Shown here piece by piece: positions 36,736 through 45,281 of a stretch of 64,000 bases of DNA (its first letter is position 1; each line of letters begins with the position of its first letter). The stretch is taken from the NCBI RefSeq assembly GCF_014635545.1, contig NZ_BMDA01000002.1:124001-188000 (forward strand). The letters are read 5' to 3'. This stretch comes from Acinetobacter courvalinii (GTDB taxonomy: Bacteria; Pseudomonadota; Gammaproteobacteria; Pseudomonadales; Moraxellaceae). Below the pieces are notes generated by a model. That model was not told the DNA's origin and did no database searches. It saw nothing but the letters and a program-made list of their open reading frames with translations. Both the position numbers and the translations under genes were made by a program.

Positions 36736-37072
36736 TATTTAAAAAAAGACCCAGCTTTTAAGATCAAGCTGGGTTCGAAAAAGGATGTTTTACATTGGGG
36801 AGAAAAACATCCTTGAGGGTTTCTGGCTAATAAAAGAATTTCTCTGCTTGATTAAATTATGTTCTTTAGAAAGTGATTTGTGAAATTGATAATTTTTATT
36901 TTTAAGATAGGGTTTTTCGATTGAGAATCACAAAGCCTTTGTCATTGCAAAGGCTAGGGGAAACTAAGTTAGGTGTAGACGTTTAAAGCAAGATGGAGAT
37001 TAAGTGATGAAAGGCATATGTCTCATTGAGTCTATATAAGCGATATTTTTTATGCCCCGATTTTGAATGAGA
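36736..37072. other. 337-bp gap between the OXA and porin genes
   Basis: The two genes converge here. The gap holds the hairpin listed at 36742-36776 and a second one (AAGCCTTTG near 36932 with CAAAGGCT near 36947). No credible open frame is seen. Confidence 0.5.
36742..36776 (-). terminator. terminator, minus-strand sense
   Basis: CCCAGCTT (36750-36757) and AAGCTGGG (36766-36773) form the stem. The T-run is found only when read on the minus strand, so it would end transcripts from the kyn cassette about 300 bp past the porin stop; on the plus strand it could still act as a 3' hairpin for the OXA mRNA. Confidence 0.65.
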
Positions 37073-38227
37073 TTACCATTCATAGCGCAATCTAAATAAA
37101 TGCATATCCGGTGTATGACTGGTATCTCGGGTAAAAAGACGTTCATAATCCAAACCCAGTCCATGGCTAAAGCGCAATGCCACACCAACACCATGATCCT
37201 GACGTGAGAAATTATAGCCACTGCTATATTTCAAATAATTACCCATGACATAAGGCTGAATGTATTTGATTCCATCATGGCCAATATCGAAATTATGTCC
37301 TGCATAGTATTCAAGTCCATAAGCTTCCGTATTTAAAAATTTTTCTAGTGAATCGGAATGGGCTGAAAATTCAAAATTAGGAAGAAGGTTTTTATACCAG
37401 CCTCCTCCAGCGGAGAGCATCCAGGTTCCGTCAAAATAAAACAGGGCAGAAGCAAGTAAAGTTTGGGAAAAGCGATCTGTTTCAAGATCAGACTGAAGCT
37501 GGGCCTGATTATATTTTCCCGAGATGGCCCAGCTTAGGTTTTTATTTAAATGAATATCTACAGCAATTTCCTGTCCGGATTGCCGTTGATAACGGACCGG
37601 CCCGAGCGTCGTATGGTCTTTAAATAAATAAGACGCATATACATCAATGTTGTTGATTTTGTTCTCATATCTTAAAGTTTTCGCCGCTGCCTGAGTACCA
37701 TCATGATATGCAAAAGGACTCCAGGTTTGAGGCTGGGCCAGTGTGCTATAGTCCCAAAGGTCGGTTTTGCTGCCGACCACATCGTAATAAACACTATAAA
37801 TCTTTCCATATTTTAAAGTGCCATAATGTGGATTTGTGATTCCCAAGTAGGCTTGTTCTGTGCTTAGGCTCTGGTCATTTTTCTGATAATGTCCTTGCCA
37901 ATCCAGAATTTTGGCAGGATTAATAAAGTTTTGATAACCTGCAATCAGGTTGAACTGATCATTGATTTTATAATCCGCATTGACGTAGATACGGCTCGTC
38001 GAACTATAGCCATTTCTGCGATATTTCTGCCCTGTATTCGATGCATCGTAGTGATCAAAATTAAGTGCCTGTAGTCGCATGCTACCTTTACTGGTCAATC
38101 TCAACTGATCATGATCGGACAAGATATGCTCTTGTTTGAGCAGCTCGATTTCAGCTTGGCTAAGCGGTGAAATTAATAAATTTAAAGCAATAAAAAGCCA
38201 CTGGTACTGAAGTTTAAACTTAACCAT
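37073..38227 (-). CDS. outer-membrane porin of the kynurenine cassette
   Basis: The 384-residue protein starts at ATG 38227 with a signal peptide (QWLFIALNLLISPLSQA) and ends in RLFRLRYEW, an aromatic last residue as in barrels. The body has the layout of general Gram-negative porins, with GSMRLQALNFDHYD early and LGITNPHYGTLKYGKIYSVYYDVVG resembling the LGLxGxFGTLxxGR motif of trimeric porins. It follows the formamidase gene by 23 bp, so it is probably the last gene of the kyn unit and passes kynurenine-type compounds. Substrate is inference. Confidence 0.75.
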   Translation of the reverse strand: MVKFKLQYQWLFIALNLLISPLSQAEIELLKQEHILSDHDQLRLTSKGSMRLQALNFDHYDASNTGQKYRRNGYSSTSRIYVNADYKINDQFNLIAGYQNFINPAKILDWQGHYQKNDQSLSTEQAYLGITNPHYGTLKYGKIYSVYYDVVGSKTDLWDYSTLAQPQTWSPFAYHDGTQAAAKTLRYENKINNIDVYASYLFKDHTTLGPVRYQRQSGQEIAVDIHLNKNLSWAISGKYNQAQLQSDLETDRFSQTLLASALFYFDGTWMLSAGGGWYKNLLPNFEFSAHSDSLEKFLNTEAYGLEYYAGHNFDIGHDGIKYIQPYVMGNYLKYSSGYNFSRQDHGVGVALRFSHGLGLDYERLFTRDTSHTPDMHLFRLRYEW

Positions 38228-38250
38228 TGTTATAACATCCATGTATCAAT

Positions 38251-39006
38251 TTAAGTTTTTGGTTTTAATAAGTGCTGAAAATATTCATCCAGAATCGTGT
38301 AGTGATTGGTCTTGTCGAGTAATTTAAAGCTGACCTGTGCTTGATCTAATCCAGACCTGTGCTGAAAATAATTTTGGCTTTGTAAAATTAATTCGTCCAG
38401 CTCCTGCTCGCCACAGTAAATACTGTAAGGCTTTGAAATAGCATGCTGTCGTAATAGCGGACTATATTGAAGAATGTCCTGTTCTGTTAAATTCAATGCC
38501 GTATTCAGATGTGTTTGCTGGATCGGTCTCAAATCATAAATACCACTGAGCAGGACGGCTTCAGTCACTATCTCATGCTGCATCCAGAGCGCTGCCAAAT
38601 GCGCACCTGCGGAATGACCGACAAGTAGCACGTGCTGCGTAATCCAGGGCTGCTGCTGGATAAAGTCGAGTGCCTGCTTAACCTGTGCGACGATTTCGGC
38701 CATCGTGCTTTGTGGCGCAAGCTCATATTCGACCAATACACACTGCATGCCTTTGGCCAGTACATCTGTGGCGATAAAGGCAAAATCTGACTTATCACAC
38801 CATTGCCAATAGCCGCCATAAATAAAGACCAGCGTTGTTGTCGCCTGCGCCAAGGGGAAGACATCGAGGGTTGATCGTGGAGCTTCGGCATATCGGATTT
38901 CCTGAAGGCAAGGAAAATGTTGATAGGCCAGCCTACTGCGCTGCTGGAAGGCAGCCAAAATCTCTGCCTCATTAGCTACTGTGCGAGAATTGTCATAAAG
39001 CTGCAT
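38251..39006 (-). CDS. alpha/beta-hydrolase, probable kynurenine formamidase
   Basis: The 251-residue protein has an alpha/beta-hydrolase fold with the oxyanion motif FIYGGYWQWCDKSD (a variant of HGGYW) and the nucleophile elbow LLVGHSAGAHLAALW. This matches the AFMID-type arylformamidases that convert N-formylkynurenine to kynurenine, unlike the metal-dependent bacterial KynB. Its place 6 bp after a permease gene and downstream of kynU supports this. The catalytic Asp and His are probably near the DKTNHYTIL segment at the C-terminus. Specificity is from context. Confidence 0.75.
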   Translation of the reverse strand: MQLYDNSRTVANEAEILAAFQQRSRLAYQHFPCLQEIRYAEAPRSTLDVFPLAQATTTLVFIYGGYWQWCDKSDFAFIATDVLAKGMQCVLVEYELAPQSTMAEIVAQVKQALDFIQQQPWITQHVLLVGHSAGAHLAALWMQHEIVTEAVLLSGIYDLRPIQQTHLNTALNLTEQDILQYSPLLRQHAISKPYSIYCGEQELDELILQSQNYFQHRSGLDQAQVSFKLLDKTNHYTILDEYFQHLLKPKT

Positions 39007-39012
39007 GATTTT

Positions 39013-40419
39013 CTACTCGGACACTTCAGTTTTTAAGGCGAGATCGCGTTTTTTTGCCCTATGTTTCAGCGTATAAAAAAACAGGAGCACCCCAATAAAC
39101 GGGAGACCAAACTGCAGGGTGGATTTAAATTCCTGTGTAAACCAGGTGGTGAGCGTAATACTCAGAATACTGAATAAACCGAGCCATGAAATCAGTTGAC
39201 TGGCCGGGATCTTGAATTTTAATGTTCTGCCATTCTTGGCCATGTTTCTTCTAAAAAAGATATGCGTGACGAAAATACTGCCCCAGGTAAATAAAGCGCC
39301 AAACATGGAGAGCGCAATCATGATGGGAAAGGCTGAGGCGGGATCAAGGGTATAAACTACACTGGCGACGGCAATCCCCATTGCAGAGAGAAACAGGGCA
39401 TTGATTGGTACGCCATTCGGACGGATTTTACCAAACAATCGCGGGGCATCGCCTGCCCGCGAAAGGCTAAATAGCATGCGGGTTGAAATATACAGCATAC
39501 TATTCATGGCCGAAAGTGCCGCCACAATAACGATAAAGTTCAAAATACTATCTGCATAAGGGATACCGACAATGCGCATGACAGTGACGAAAGGACTGGT
39601 TGCATTCTGTCCGATCAGTTCAGTCCATGGCACCAAGGCAACAATCAAAGACAAGGACAGCAGATAGAATAGAATCAGGCGCAGGGCAGTACTCTTAAAT
39701 GCATACTTGACTGCTTGTTCAGGATTTGCCGCTTCGCCTGCTGCAACAGCGATCATTTCAATACTCAGATAGCTGAAAATAGAAATAATCACACCCATCC
39801 AGACTCCGCTAAACCCGTTTGGAAAAAAGCCGCCGTGACTGGTTAGATTCCCCATCACATGGCTACTTTGTTGGGTATTTTGGGTAAGAATACCGATCGC
39901 TAGCAGAATGAAGACAATAATGGCAAAGACCTTGATGGTAGAAAACCAGTATTCCACCAGTCCAAATGCCTTGACACTATAGGCATTGACTGCGAGTAAG
40001 GTGCCAGAAAAGAAGACGATCCAGATCCAGGCGGGTAGTTGTGGAAACCACATTTTCATATACTCGGCAACCGCCGTGATTTCTGTGCCGACTGCGAGCA
40101 CAATACAGGCCCAATAACTATAGCGAACCAGAAAACCAGCCATGGGATTGAGATAGTGCTCGGCATAGGCACCAAATGATCCGGAAGTCGGATGTTGCAC
40201 GGTCATTTCCGCTAAACAGGCCATCAGTGCAAAGGCAATCAGGCCGCCAATCGCATAACTGAGAATTACGGCTGGGCCAGCAAAACTAATTGCAAATTTA
40301 CTGCCCATAAATAGCCCGGTGCCAATTGCTCCGCCAATGGCAATCATGGCCATTTGGTTGGCGGAGAGTTTCTTATGTAAACCTGCTTCACGTGCTTGAA
40401 TCTTGTTAAAATTATCCAT
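39013..40419 (-). CDS. amino acid permease, AAT/APC family
   Basis: The 468-residue protein has 12 hydrophobic helices and the amino acid transporter signature IAIGGAIGTGLFMGSKFAISFAGPA in the first helix, then LAEMTVQHPTSGSFGAYAEHYL. It resembles the GABA/aromatic amino acid permeases of the AAT group. The start ATG has AAGGAG 6 bp upstream. It lies between kynU and the formamidase gene, and so probably imports kynurenine, tryptophan or a related compound. Confidence 0.85.
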   Translation of the reverse strand: MDNFNKIQAREAGLHKKLSANQMAMIAIGGAIGTGLFMGSKFAISFAGPAVILSYAIGGLIAFALMACLAEMTVQHPTSGSFGAYAEHYLNPMAGFLVRYSYWACIVLAVGTEITAVAEYMKMWFPQLPAWIWIVFFSGTLLAVNAYSVKAFGLVEYWFSTIKVFAIIVFILLAIGILTQNTQQSSHVMGNLTSHGGFFPNGFSGVWMGVIISIFSYLSIEMIAVAAGEAANPEQAVKYAFKSTALRLILFYLLSLSLIVALVPWTELIGQNATSPFVTVMRIVGIPYADSILNFIVIVAALSAMNSMLYISTRMLFSLSRAGDAPRLFGKIRPNGVPINALFLSAMGIAVASVVYTLDPASAFPIMIALSMFGALFTWGSIFVTHIFFRRNMAKNGRTLKFKIPASQLISWLGLFSILSITLTTWFTQEFKSTLQFGLPFIGVLLFFYTLKHRAKKRDLALKTEVSE

Positions 40420-40459
40420 TGGCGTCTCCTTGCCAGAACTTCAATCTGAAAGTGTCAGA

Positions 40460-41710
40460 TCAGGTCACTTCACTTCTTACCAGGTAGCGTTCATTCTTCC
40501 ATTCTTGTTGCTGCATAATTGCCTTGAGATGCTGCACGGCATGCCAGATATCTTCAAAGCCCAGATAGAGCGGGGTGATGCCAAAGCGTAGAACTTCAGG
40601 TTCGCGGTAGTCTCCGATCACGCCACGGGCGATTAGTGCCTGAATAATTTCATAACCATGGGGATGCTGGTAGCTGACATGACTGCCACGGTATTGATGA
40701 TCTTGTGGTGTGATCAGCTCAAAACCAAATTCTGAGCACTCCTGTTCGATCAATGCCATCAACAAATCGGTTAACTGAAGGGATTTTTCACGAATTTTTT
40801 GCATATCGGTTTTCAGGAAAATATCTACCCCACATTCAATCAGACTCATCGAGATAATTGGCTGGGTACCACATAGATAGCGACGGATATTGTTGGCTGG
40901 TTCATAATGTTGAGCCATATCAAAGGGTTTTTTATGCCCCCACCAGCCGGAAAGAGGTTGCCAGAATTGATCACGATGTTTGGGATTCACCCACAGCAAT
41001 GCAGGCGAACCCGGACCACCATTCAGATATTTATAGGTACAACCGATGGCAAAGTCAGTGCTGGTTTGATTGAGATCCATCGGCACGGCACCGACAGAGT
41101 GACATAAATCCCAGATGATTAAGGCCTTTTTTGCATGGATGCGCTGGTTGATGGTGGACATGTCATAGAAGTAGCCGGTGCGATAATTGACATGTGATAA
41201 CACCACAACGGCAACATCTTTCTCCAGAACCTGTTCTAACTCCTCGGCACCTTCAATCAATTCAACCTGATAGCCTTGATTGATCAGGTCAATAAAACCT
41301 TCAATAATATAAATATCGGTTGGAAAGGCATCTTTTTCCGCCACAATAATTTTGCGTTGTGGGAATTGTGCGGCCTGAATCTTGACTGCGGCAGAAAGGA
41401 CTTTAAACAAATTTAAAGTGGTCGAGTCCGAAATAACGGTTTCACCGGTCTTTGCGCCAATAAGTTGACCGACCTTATCACCTAAACGGGTCGGAAGTCC
41501 CCACCAGTCTGCCTTATTCCAGCTATTGATTAGGTCTTCTCCCCACTGTTGCTGAATAATATATTGTGCATAGTTCAACGAATTTTTGGGTCTTGCCCCT
41601 AATGAATTCCCATCCAGATAAATGACGTTCTCAGGTAAGGCGAATTCGTCCTTAAAGACTTTGAGTTGATCTTGCTGATCCCAGTCAAGACATTGTTGAT
41701 AGCTAATCAT
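40460..41710 (-). CDS. kynU: kynureninase
   Basis: KynU is a PLP enzyme that splits kynurenine into anthranilate and alanine. The 416-residue protein begins LDQQDQLKVFKDEFALPENVIYLDGNSLG, as in the family, and carries the PLP lysine in AIGCTYKYLNGGPGSPALLWV and the upstream IWDLCHSVGAVPMDL aspartate loop. It heads a minus-strand unit kynU-permease-formamidase-porin. An Lrp-type regulator is divergent across about 145 bp. No tryptophan dioxygenase gene (kynA) is near. Confidence 0.93.
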   Translation of the reverse strand: MISYQQCLDWDQQDQLKVFKDEFALPENVIYLDGNSLGARPKNSLNYAQYIIQQQWGEDLINSWNKADWWGLPTRLGDKVGQLIGAKTGETVISDSTTLNLFKVLSAAVKIQAAQFPQRKIIVAEKDAFPTDIYIIEGFIDLINQGYQVELIEGAEELEQVLEKDVAVVVLSHVNYRTGYFYDMSTINQRIHAKKALIIWDLCHSVGAVPMDLNQTSTDFAIGCTYKYLNGGPGSPALLWVNPKHRDQFWQPLSGWWGHKKPFDMAQHYEPANNIRRYLCGTQPIISMSLIECGVDIFLKTDMQKIREKSLQLTDLLMALIEQECSEFGFELITPQDHQYRGSHVSYQHPHGYEIIQALIARGVIGDYREPEVLRFGITPLYLGFEDIWHAVQHLKAIMQQQEWKNERYLVRSEVT

Positions 41711-41855
41711 GATGCTTCTATCCCTGATTTTTGAAATTTTATCTTTAGATTTTATCAGTTGTTTTTTTATGATTTATTCGATAAAAACAGCAAAAAAAGT
41801 CAGTTTTTCGGATATGATTTCAAATATAGCTAAATTATTAGAAGAATTGACGAAG

Positions 41856-42308
41856 ATGAATATTGATGCAATTGACCTCAAAATTATTAACTTTTTGCAA
41901 AGAGATGCGCGCCTCAGCAATCAGGAATTAGCAGACTTGGTCAATCTCTCTCCCTCGGCCTGTCACCGTCGGGTCAAGATTATGGAAAGCCATGGCATTA
42001 TTGAAAAATATCAGGCGAAAATTAATTACGAGAAATTGGGGATTAAAATTGAGGCCATTGTTGAAATAAAACTTGTGCAGCTCACTGAAACAGATCATAA
42101 ATTTTTTCTTGAGCAGATTGATCAATGTGAAGAAGTGATTAATGCCTATGTGATTACGGGGGATTCCAATTATGTATTACATGTTGCAGCCAGAGACTTA
42201 AATGAATTTTCACAGTTTATAATAAATAAACTGAATAAAATTAAAGGGATAATGAGTATTAATTCCAAAATTATTCTGGATAAGGTCATTCAGAAAAGTT
42301 TGCTGTAA
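41856..42308 (+). CDS. Lrp/AsnC-family regulator, likely KynR-like
   Basis: The 150-residue protein has the Lrp helix-turn-helix (IDAIDLKIINFLQRDARLSNQELADLVNLSPSACHRRVKIMESHG) and a RAM ligand domain. I start it at ATG 41856, where the family's normal N-terminus begins; the open frame runs 49 codons further upstream into the promoter region. In Pseudomonas KynR, an Lrp-type protein, activates kyn genes in response to kynurenine, and this gene has the same divergent place next to kynU. Codon use is AT-rich like the intergenic DNA. Function is inferred from context. Confidence 0.82.
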   Translation: MNIDAIDLKIINFLQRDARLSNQELADLVNLSPSACHRRVKIMESHGIIEKYQAKINYEKLGIKIEAIVEIKLVQLTETDHKFFLEQIDQCEEVINAYVITGDSNYVLHVAARDLNEFSQFIINKLNKIKGIMSINSKIILDKVIQKSLL

Positions 42309-42580
42309 ATATGATTGCTCTTATGCAATATAAATATAAAGGAGTAGTATATTTAGATGATTTATAAATATAGTGAAATTATATACAACATGATTAAATA
42401 AAAATTATTCTCGATAAGTTGATTAAATCAGAGAATTGATATTCAAAGATTCATCACACCTTGGTACTTTTAACTAAAAAGCTTATTTAATCATGGTTCT
42501 GGGTTTTCAAATTCAGGTAAAATTATGCACTGTTGAAAATGCAATCGAGATCATTTTTTGAAAAAGTGTAAGGTGTGTTA

Positions 42581-44302
42581 ATGGGGCAACACTTGAAAAG
42601 CTCGAAATTACGTTCTGAGCAAATTAGTCGGCGCCTGTTTCTCTGCATGCTTGTTATTATTTTTTCTATCTCCTATTTGTCTATTCCGCTTATTATTAAT
42701 AGTTATCAAGAATATATAAGAACAAATAAAACCTTAATCGAGATCATTAGCCTGCGTAGCCTGGTGAAAACTGCCAATAAAATTTCACGGGAACGTGCTC
42801 CATCCAATAAAGTCATGTCGAGTCAGCCGCAGGATCTGGCCAAAAACCGTCAGGACTTACAACAATACCGTAAGGTCGTCGATCTGCAGATAGAACAAAC
42901 CATTGAGACTTTAAAACGAAATGGTTTTGGCATGATTGCCGAAGATTTGGATACCGACCTCAAGACCAAACTGGCGCAGGCGCGTAGCACGGTCGATGCT
43001 TATGCAAATACTCCAACGCCTCAGCGCACCTCGATCCAGTTTGATCGCGCCATCCTGTCTATGTTTGATGTCTGGGATGAAAGCCGAGAGTTGCTCAAAT
43101 GGTTAATGGTCTTGTCTGAAAGTAAAAACAGTAAAATGTCGAACTACTTTACTTCAATCCTGATTTTAACAGATATGCGGGATCAGGCCGGGCGAGTCGC
43201 TTCCAATATTATGGCGCCTGTGACCTTTGACGAGAAAATTTCCGATGAGAATCGGGCGCGCTCCTTACAGACCCAGCATCAAGCCATTTATCTATGGGGG
43301 CTGGTGGATACCATTCAGCCTGAACAGTCCAAATCAACTGAATATGTCCGTTTATATTTACGGGTAAAAACAGAGTTTCTGGATAAAGGCCTGCCTATTA
43401 TTTCGCAGTTACTGGATGAAAGTAAAAATCATCAGGCCTACTTTATTACCGCGAACGAATTGACCGATCAGATGGTGGGTAAATTTACCACGGTCATGGA
43501 TTTGCAAAACTATATTCTGGACGACAGTATTGCGGTTGCAGACGAACAAAACCGGCGTGCAAAACTGCAATTTATCTTTACCCTGTGTATTTCCAGTTTA
43601 TCGTTACTGATTGCCATCTTTACCATGATTTATGCCAAGCGCAGGGTGTTTGGTCCGTTGATCAATGCACGCAATATGATTCTGCGTCTTTCCGGTAGCT
43701 CGGATGAACTGACTCAAATGCGCAAAAACAAGGAAGAGTTTTTTTCATTATTTGAAGCCATCGATAAACTCAGAGGGATGCTGAAACAACGCGACAGCAT
43801 GGAGTTGCAACTCAAGCAGATCGCGAACTCTGATGTACTGACAGGTGTGGCGAACCGTTTGGCCTTAGAGGAGTATATAGCTGCACTTGAGGACAAAGCT
43901 GAGGGTTTGGCGCATACCTGTGTGATTGCCATTGATATTGATAACTTTAAGTTTGTGAATGACCAGTACGGGCATATTGTTGGAGATCAGGTAATCAGCA
44001 TGATTGCGGATCAGCTTAAACGGCATGTGCGGACCTCTGACCTGATCGTACGTTATGGCGGTGATGAGTTTCTTATTGTGCTGGAAAATATTCAGATGGA
44101 TGCTGCTAAAGCGATTGCGGAAAATATTCGTGAAGGGGTTGCAGGGCAAGGTATTCTGCTTTCGGGTATGGCCGACGAGATTCGGGTTTCGGTGAGTATT
44201 GGTGTTGCGATTGGGGCAAATAGCTGGTTAGCGCTGTTAGAAAAAGCCGATCAGTCTTTATTAAAAGCCAAGGCAAAAGGGAAGAATGTGGTGGAGGGGT
44301 AA
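42581..44302 (+). CDS. membrane diguanylate cyclase (GGDEF)
   Basis: The 573-residue protein makes cyclic di-GMP. It has a transmembrane helix near residues 20-45, an extracytoplasmic sensor region of about 280 residues that I do not recognise, a second helix (FIFTLCISSLSLLIAIFTMIYA), a HAMP-like linker and a GGDEF domain. The active site reads RYGGDEF, and the product-inhibition I-site RTSD lies five residues upstream, so both are intact. The start is ATG 42581, with AAGGTG upstream. It is a single gene; no EAL or HD-GYP partner is adjacent. Confidence 0.9.
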   Translation: MGQHLKSSKLRSEQISRRLFLCMLVIIFSISYLSIPLIINSYQEYIRTNKTLIEIISLRSLVKTANKISRERAPSNKVMSSQPQDLAKNRQDLQQYRKVVDLQIEQTIETLKRNGFGMIAEDLDTDLKTKLAQARSTVDAYANTPTPQRTSIQFDRAILSMFDVWDESRELLKWLMVLSESKNSKMSNYFTSILILTDMRDQAGRVASNIMAPVTFDEKISDENRARSLQTQHQAIYLWGLVDTIQPEQSKSTEYVRLYLRVKTEFLDKGLPIISQLLDESKNHQAYFITANELTDQMVGKFTTVMDLQNYILDDSIAVADEQNRRAKLQFIFTLCISSLSLLIAIFTMIYAKRRVFGPLINARNMILRLSGSSDELTQMRKNKEEFFSLFEAIDKLRGMLKQRDSMELQLKQIANSDVLTGVANRLALEEYIAALEDKAEGLAHTCVIAIDIDNFKFVNDQYGHIVGDQVISMIADQLKRHVRTSDLIVRYGGDEFLIVLENIQMDAAKAIAENIREGVAGQGILLSGMADEIRVSVSIGVAIGANSWLALLEKADQSLLKAKAKGKNVVEG

Positions 44303-44315
44303 ACTCTCTTACCCC
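44296..44315. repeat. inverted repeat at the end of the GGDEF gene
   Basis: GGGGTAA (44296-44302, containing the stop) and TTACCCC (44309-44315) form a hairpin with a 6-nt loop between the convergent GGDEF and AbiJ-like genes. It has no T-run. Confidence 0.5.
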
Positions 44316-44319
44316 CAAC

Positions 44320-45162
44320 CTATTTTGTCTTCTCAATTAAATAGTTTATGAAGTTTGTACAAGAAACTAGCATGAACTTAGCATCGATATAAGATAAAAT
44401 CGATTCTTCTAGCATCGCATGTCGTATACCATCTCCATCCGAGGCATAACCATAAAGTTGGCTTAAACTACTTTTTAGGGCAGCATGTAAGCTATATTTT
44501 TCCTCAATGATTTTTAGTGCTTTACCCAAAGTCGCTTTATCATCTTGCGTGATAATTTTACAAATTGATTCGACAGCACTAATGGATTCTTTAATTGAGT
44601 TTCTATAGTCAGGGTTTTGTCTATCTGACATGAGTTTTAATGCCTGATTTAAATGCAGTTGAACACCTGAATATTGGTTAGTATTTTCTAATGCTTGTTC
44701 AATAGACTGTATTTCTTGTTCACTTGTAATTTCAAGTATATTACCGTTTGATAAGCGATAAGCTGATAAATATTTTTCGAGGCAAAGATTAACTGAGTTA
44801 GAAAATGAATCTGAGCTATATCTGATATTAGGATAGTTGTCTAACGTAACCTCAATAAAATCATAAACTTCATACCATTGGCACATCATAAAATATTTTT
44901 TTAATGCTGATATACCTTCACTTCTCCCAAATGGTATTTCATCGGTAGGTTTATGAAAAAGGTTCATATAAATATTAAGGAAAAAGCCTTCTAAATTGCT
45001 TCCCAAAATACTGGAGCTCCCAGGCTGGACTACATTGTTAAAATTAGAAAAAATTATTCTGTCATACAGAGACCATAAAGCATTTCTGAGTTCTTGATCA
45101 ATTGACTCTTTTTGAATTATTTCTCGAATAGGTTTATATCCATATCTTTCTGAGAATCGCAT
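44320..45162 (-). CDS. AbiJ-like protein (AbiJ N-terminal domain 4 plus HEPN-like C-terminus), possible phage defence
   Basis: The 280-residue protein begins MRFSERYGYKPIREIIQKES followed by LRNALWSLYDRI, which I recognise as the AbiJ-NTD4 type of N-terminal domain. The C-terminal 110 residues (NPDYRNSIKESISAVESICKI, GKALKIIEEKY, QLYGYASDGDGIRHAML, DAKFMLVSCTNFINYL) match the conserved helical C-terminal domain usually found with it and compared with HEPN folds. A strict R-x4-6-H ribonuclease motif is not seen. AbiJ proteins are linked to abortive infection. GAGG lies 6 bp before the ATG. The gene is richer in AT than its neighbours and stands alone, suggesting acquisition. Confidence 0.72.
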   Translation of the reverse strand: MRFSERYGYKPIREIIQKESIDQELRNALWSLYDRIIFSNFNNVVQPGSSSILGSNLEGFFLNIYMNLFHKPTDEIPFGRSEGISALKKYFMMCQWYEVYDFIEVTLDNYPNIRYSSDSFSNSVNLCLEKYLSAYRLSNGNILEITSEQEIQSIEQALENTNQYSGVQLHLNQALKLMSDRQNPDYRNSIKESISAVESICKIITQDDKATLGKALKIIEEKYSLHAALKSSLSQLYGYASDGDGIRHAMLEESILSYIDAKFMLVSCTNFINYLIEKTK

Positions 45163-45219
45163 TATTTACCTCAAAATTATAAAAATTTTCTTTTTATTCA
45201 ATCTAAAAATCTCCCCTAG

Positions 45220-45240
45220 CCCCTCTTTTGAAAAGAGGGG
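45220..45240. repeat. perfect 21-bp palindrome before the AbiJ-like gene
   Basis: Arms CCCCTCTTTT and AAAAGAGGGG flank a single G. It lies between the AbiJ-like and uvrA genes, about 40 bp beyond the uvrA stop. A T-run is missing, so it looks like a dispersed intergenic repeat more than a terminator. Confidence 0.6.
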
Positions 45241-45281
45241 AAGTCTTCCTTTTAATGCGAAGTCTAGGGTTAACGGATAAA

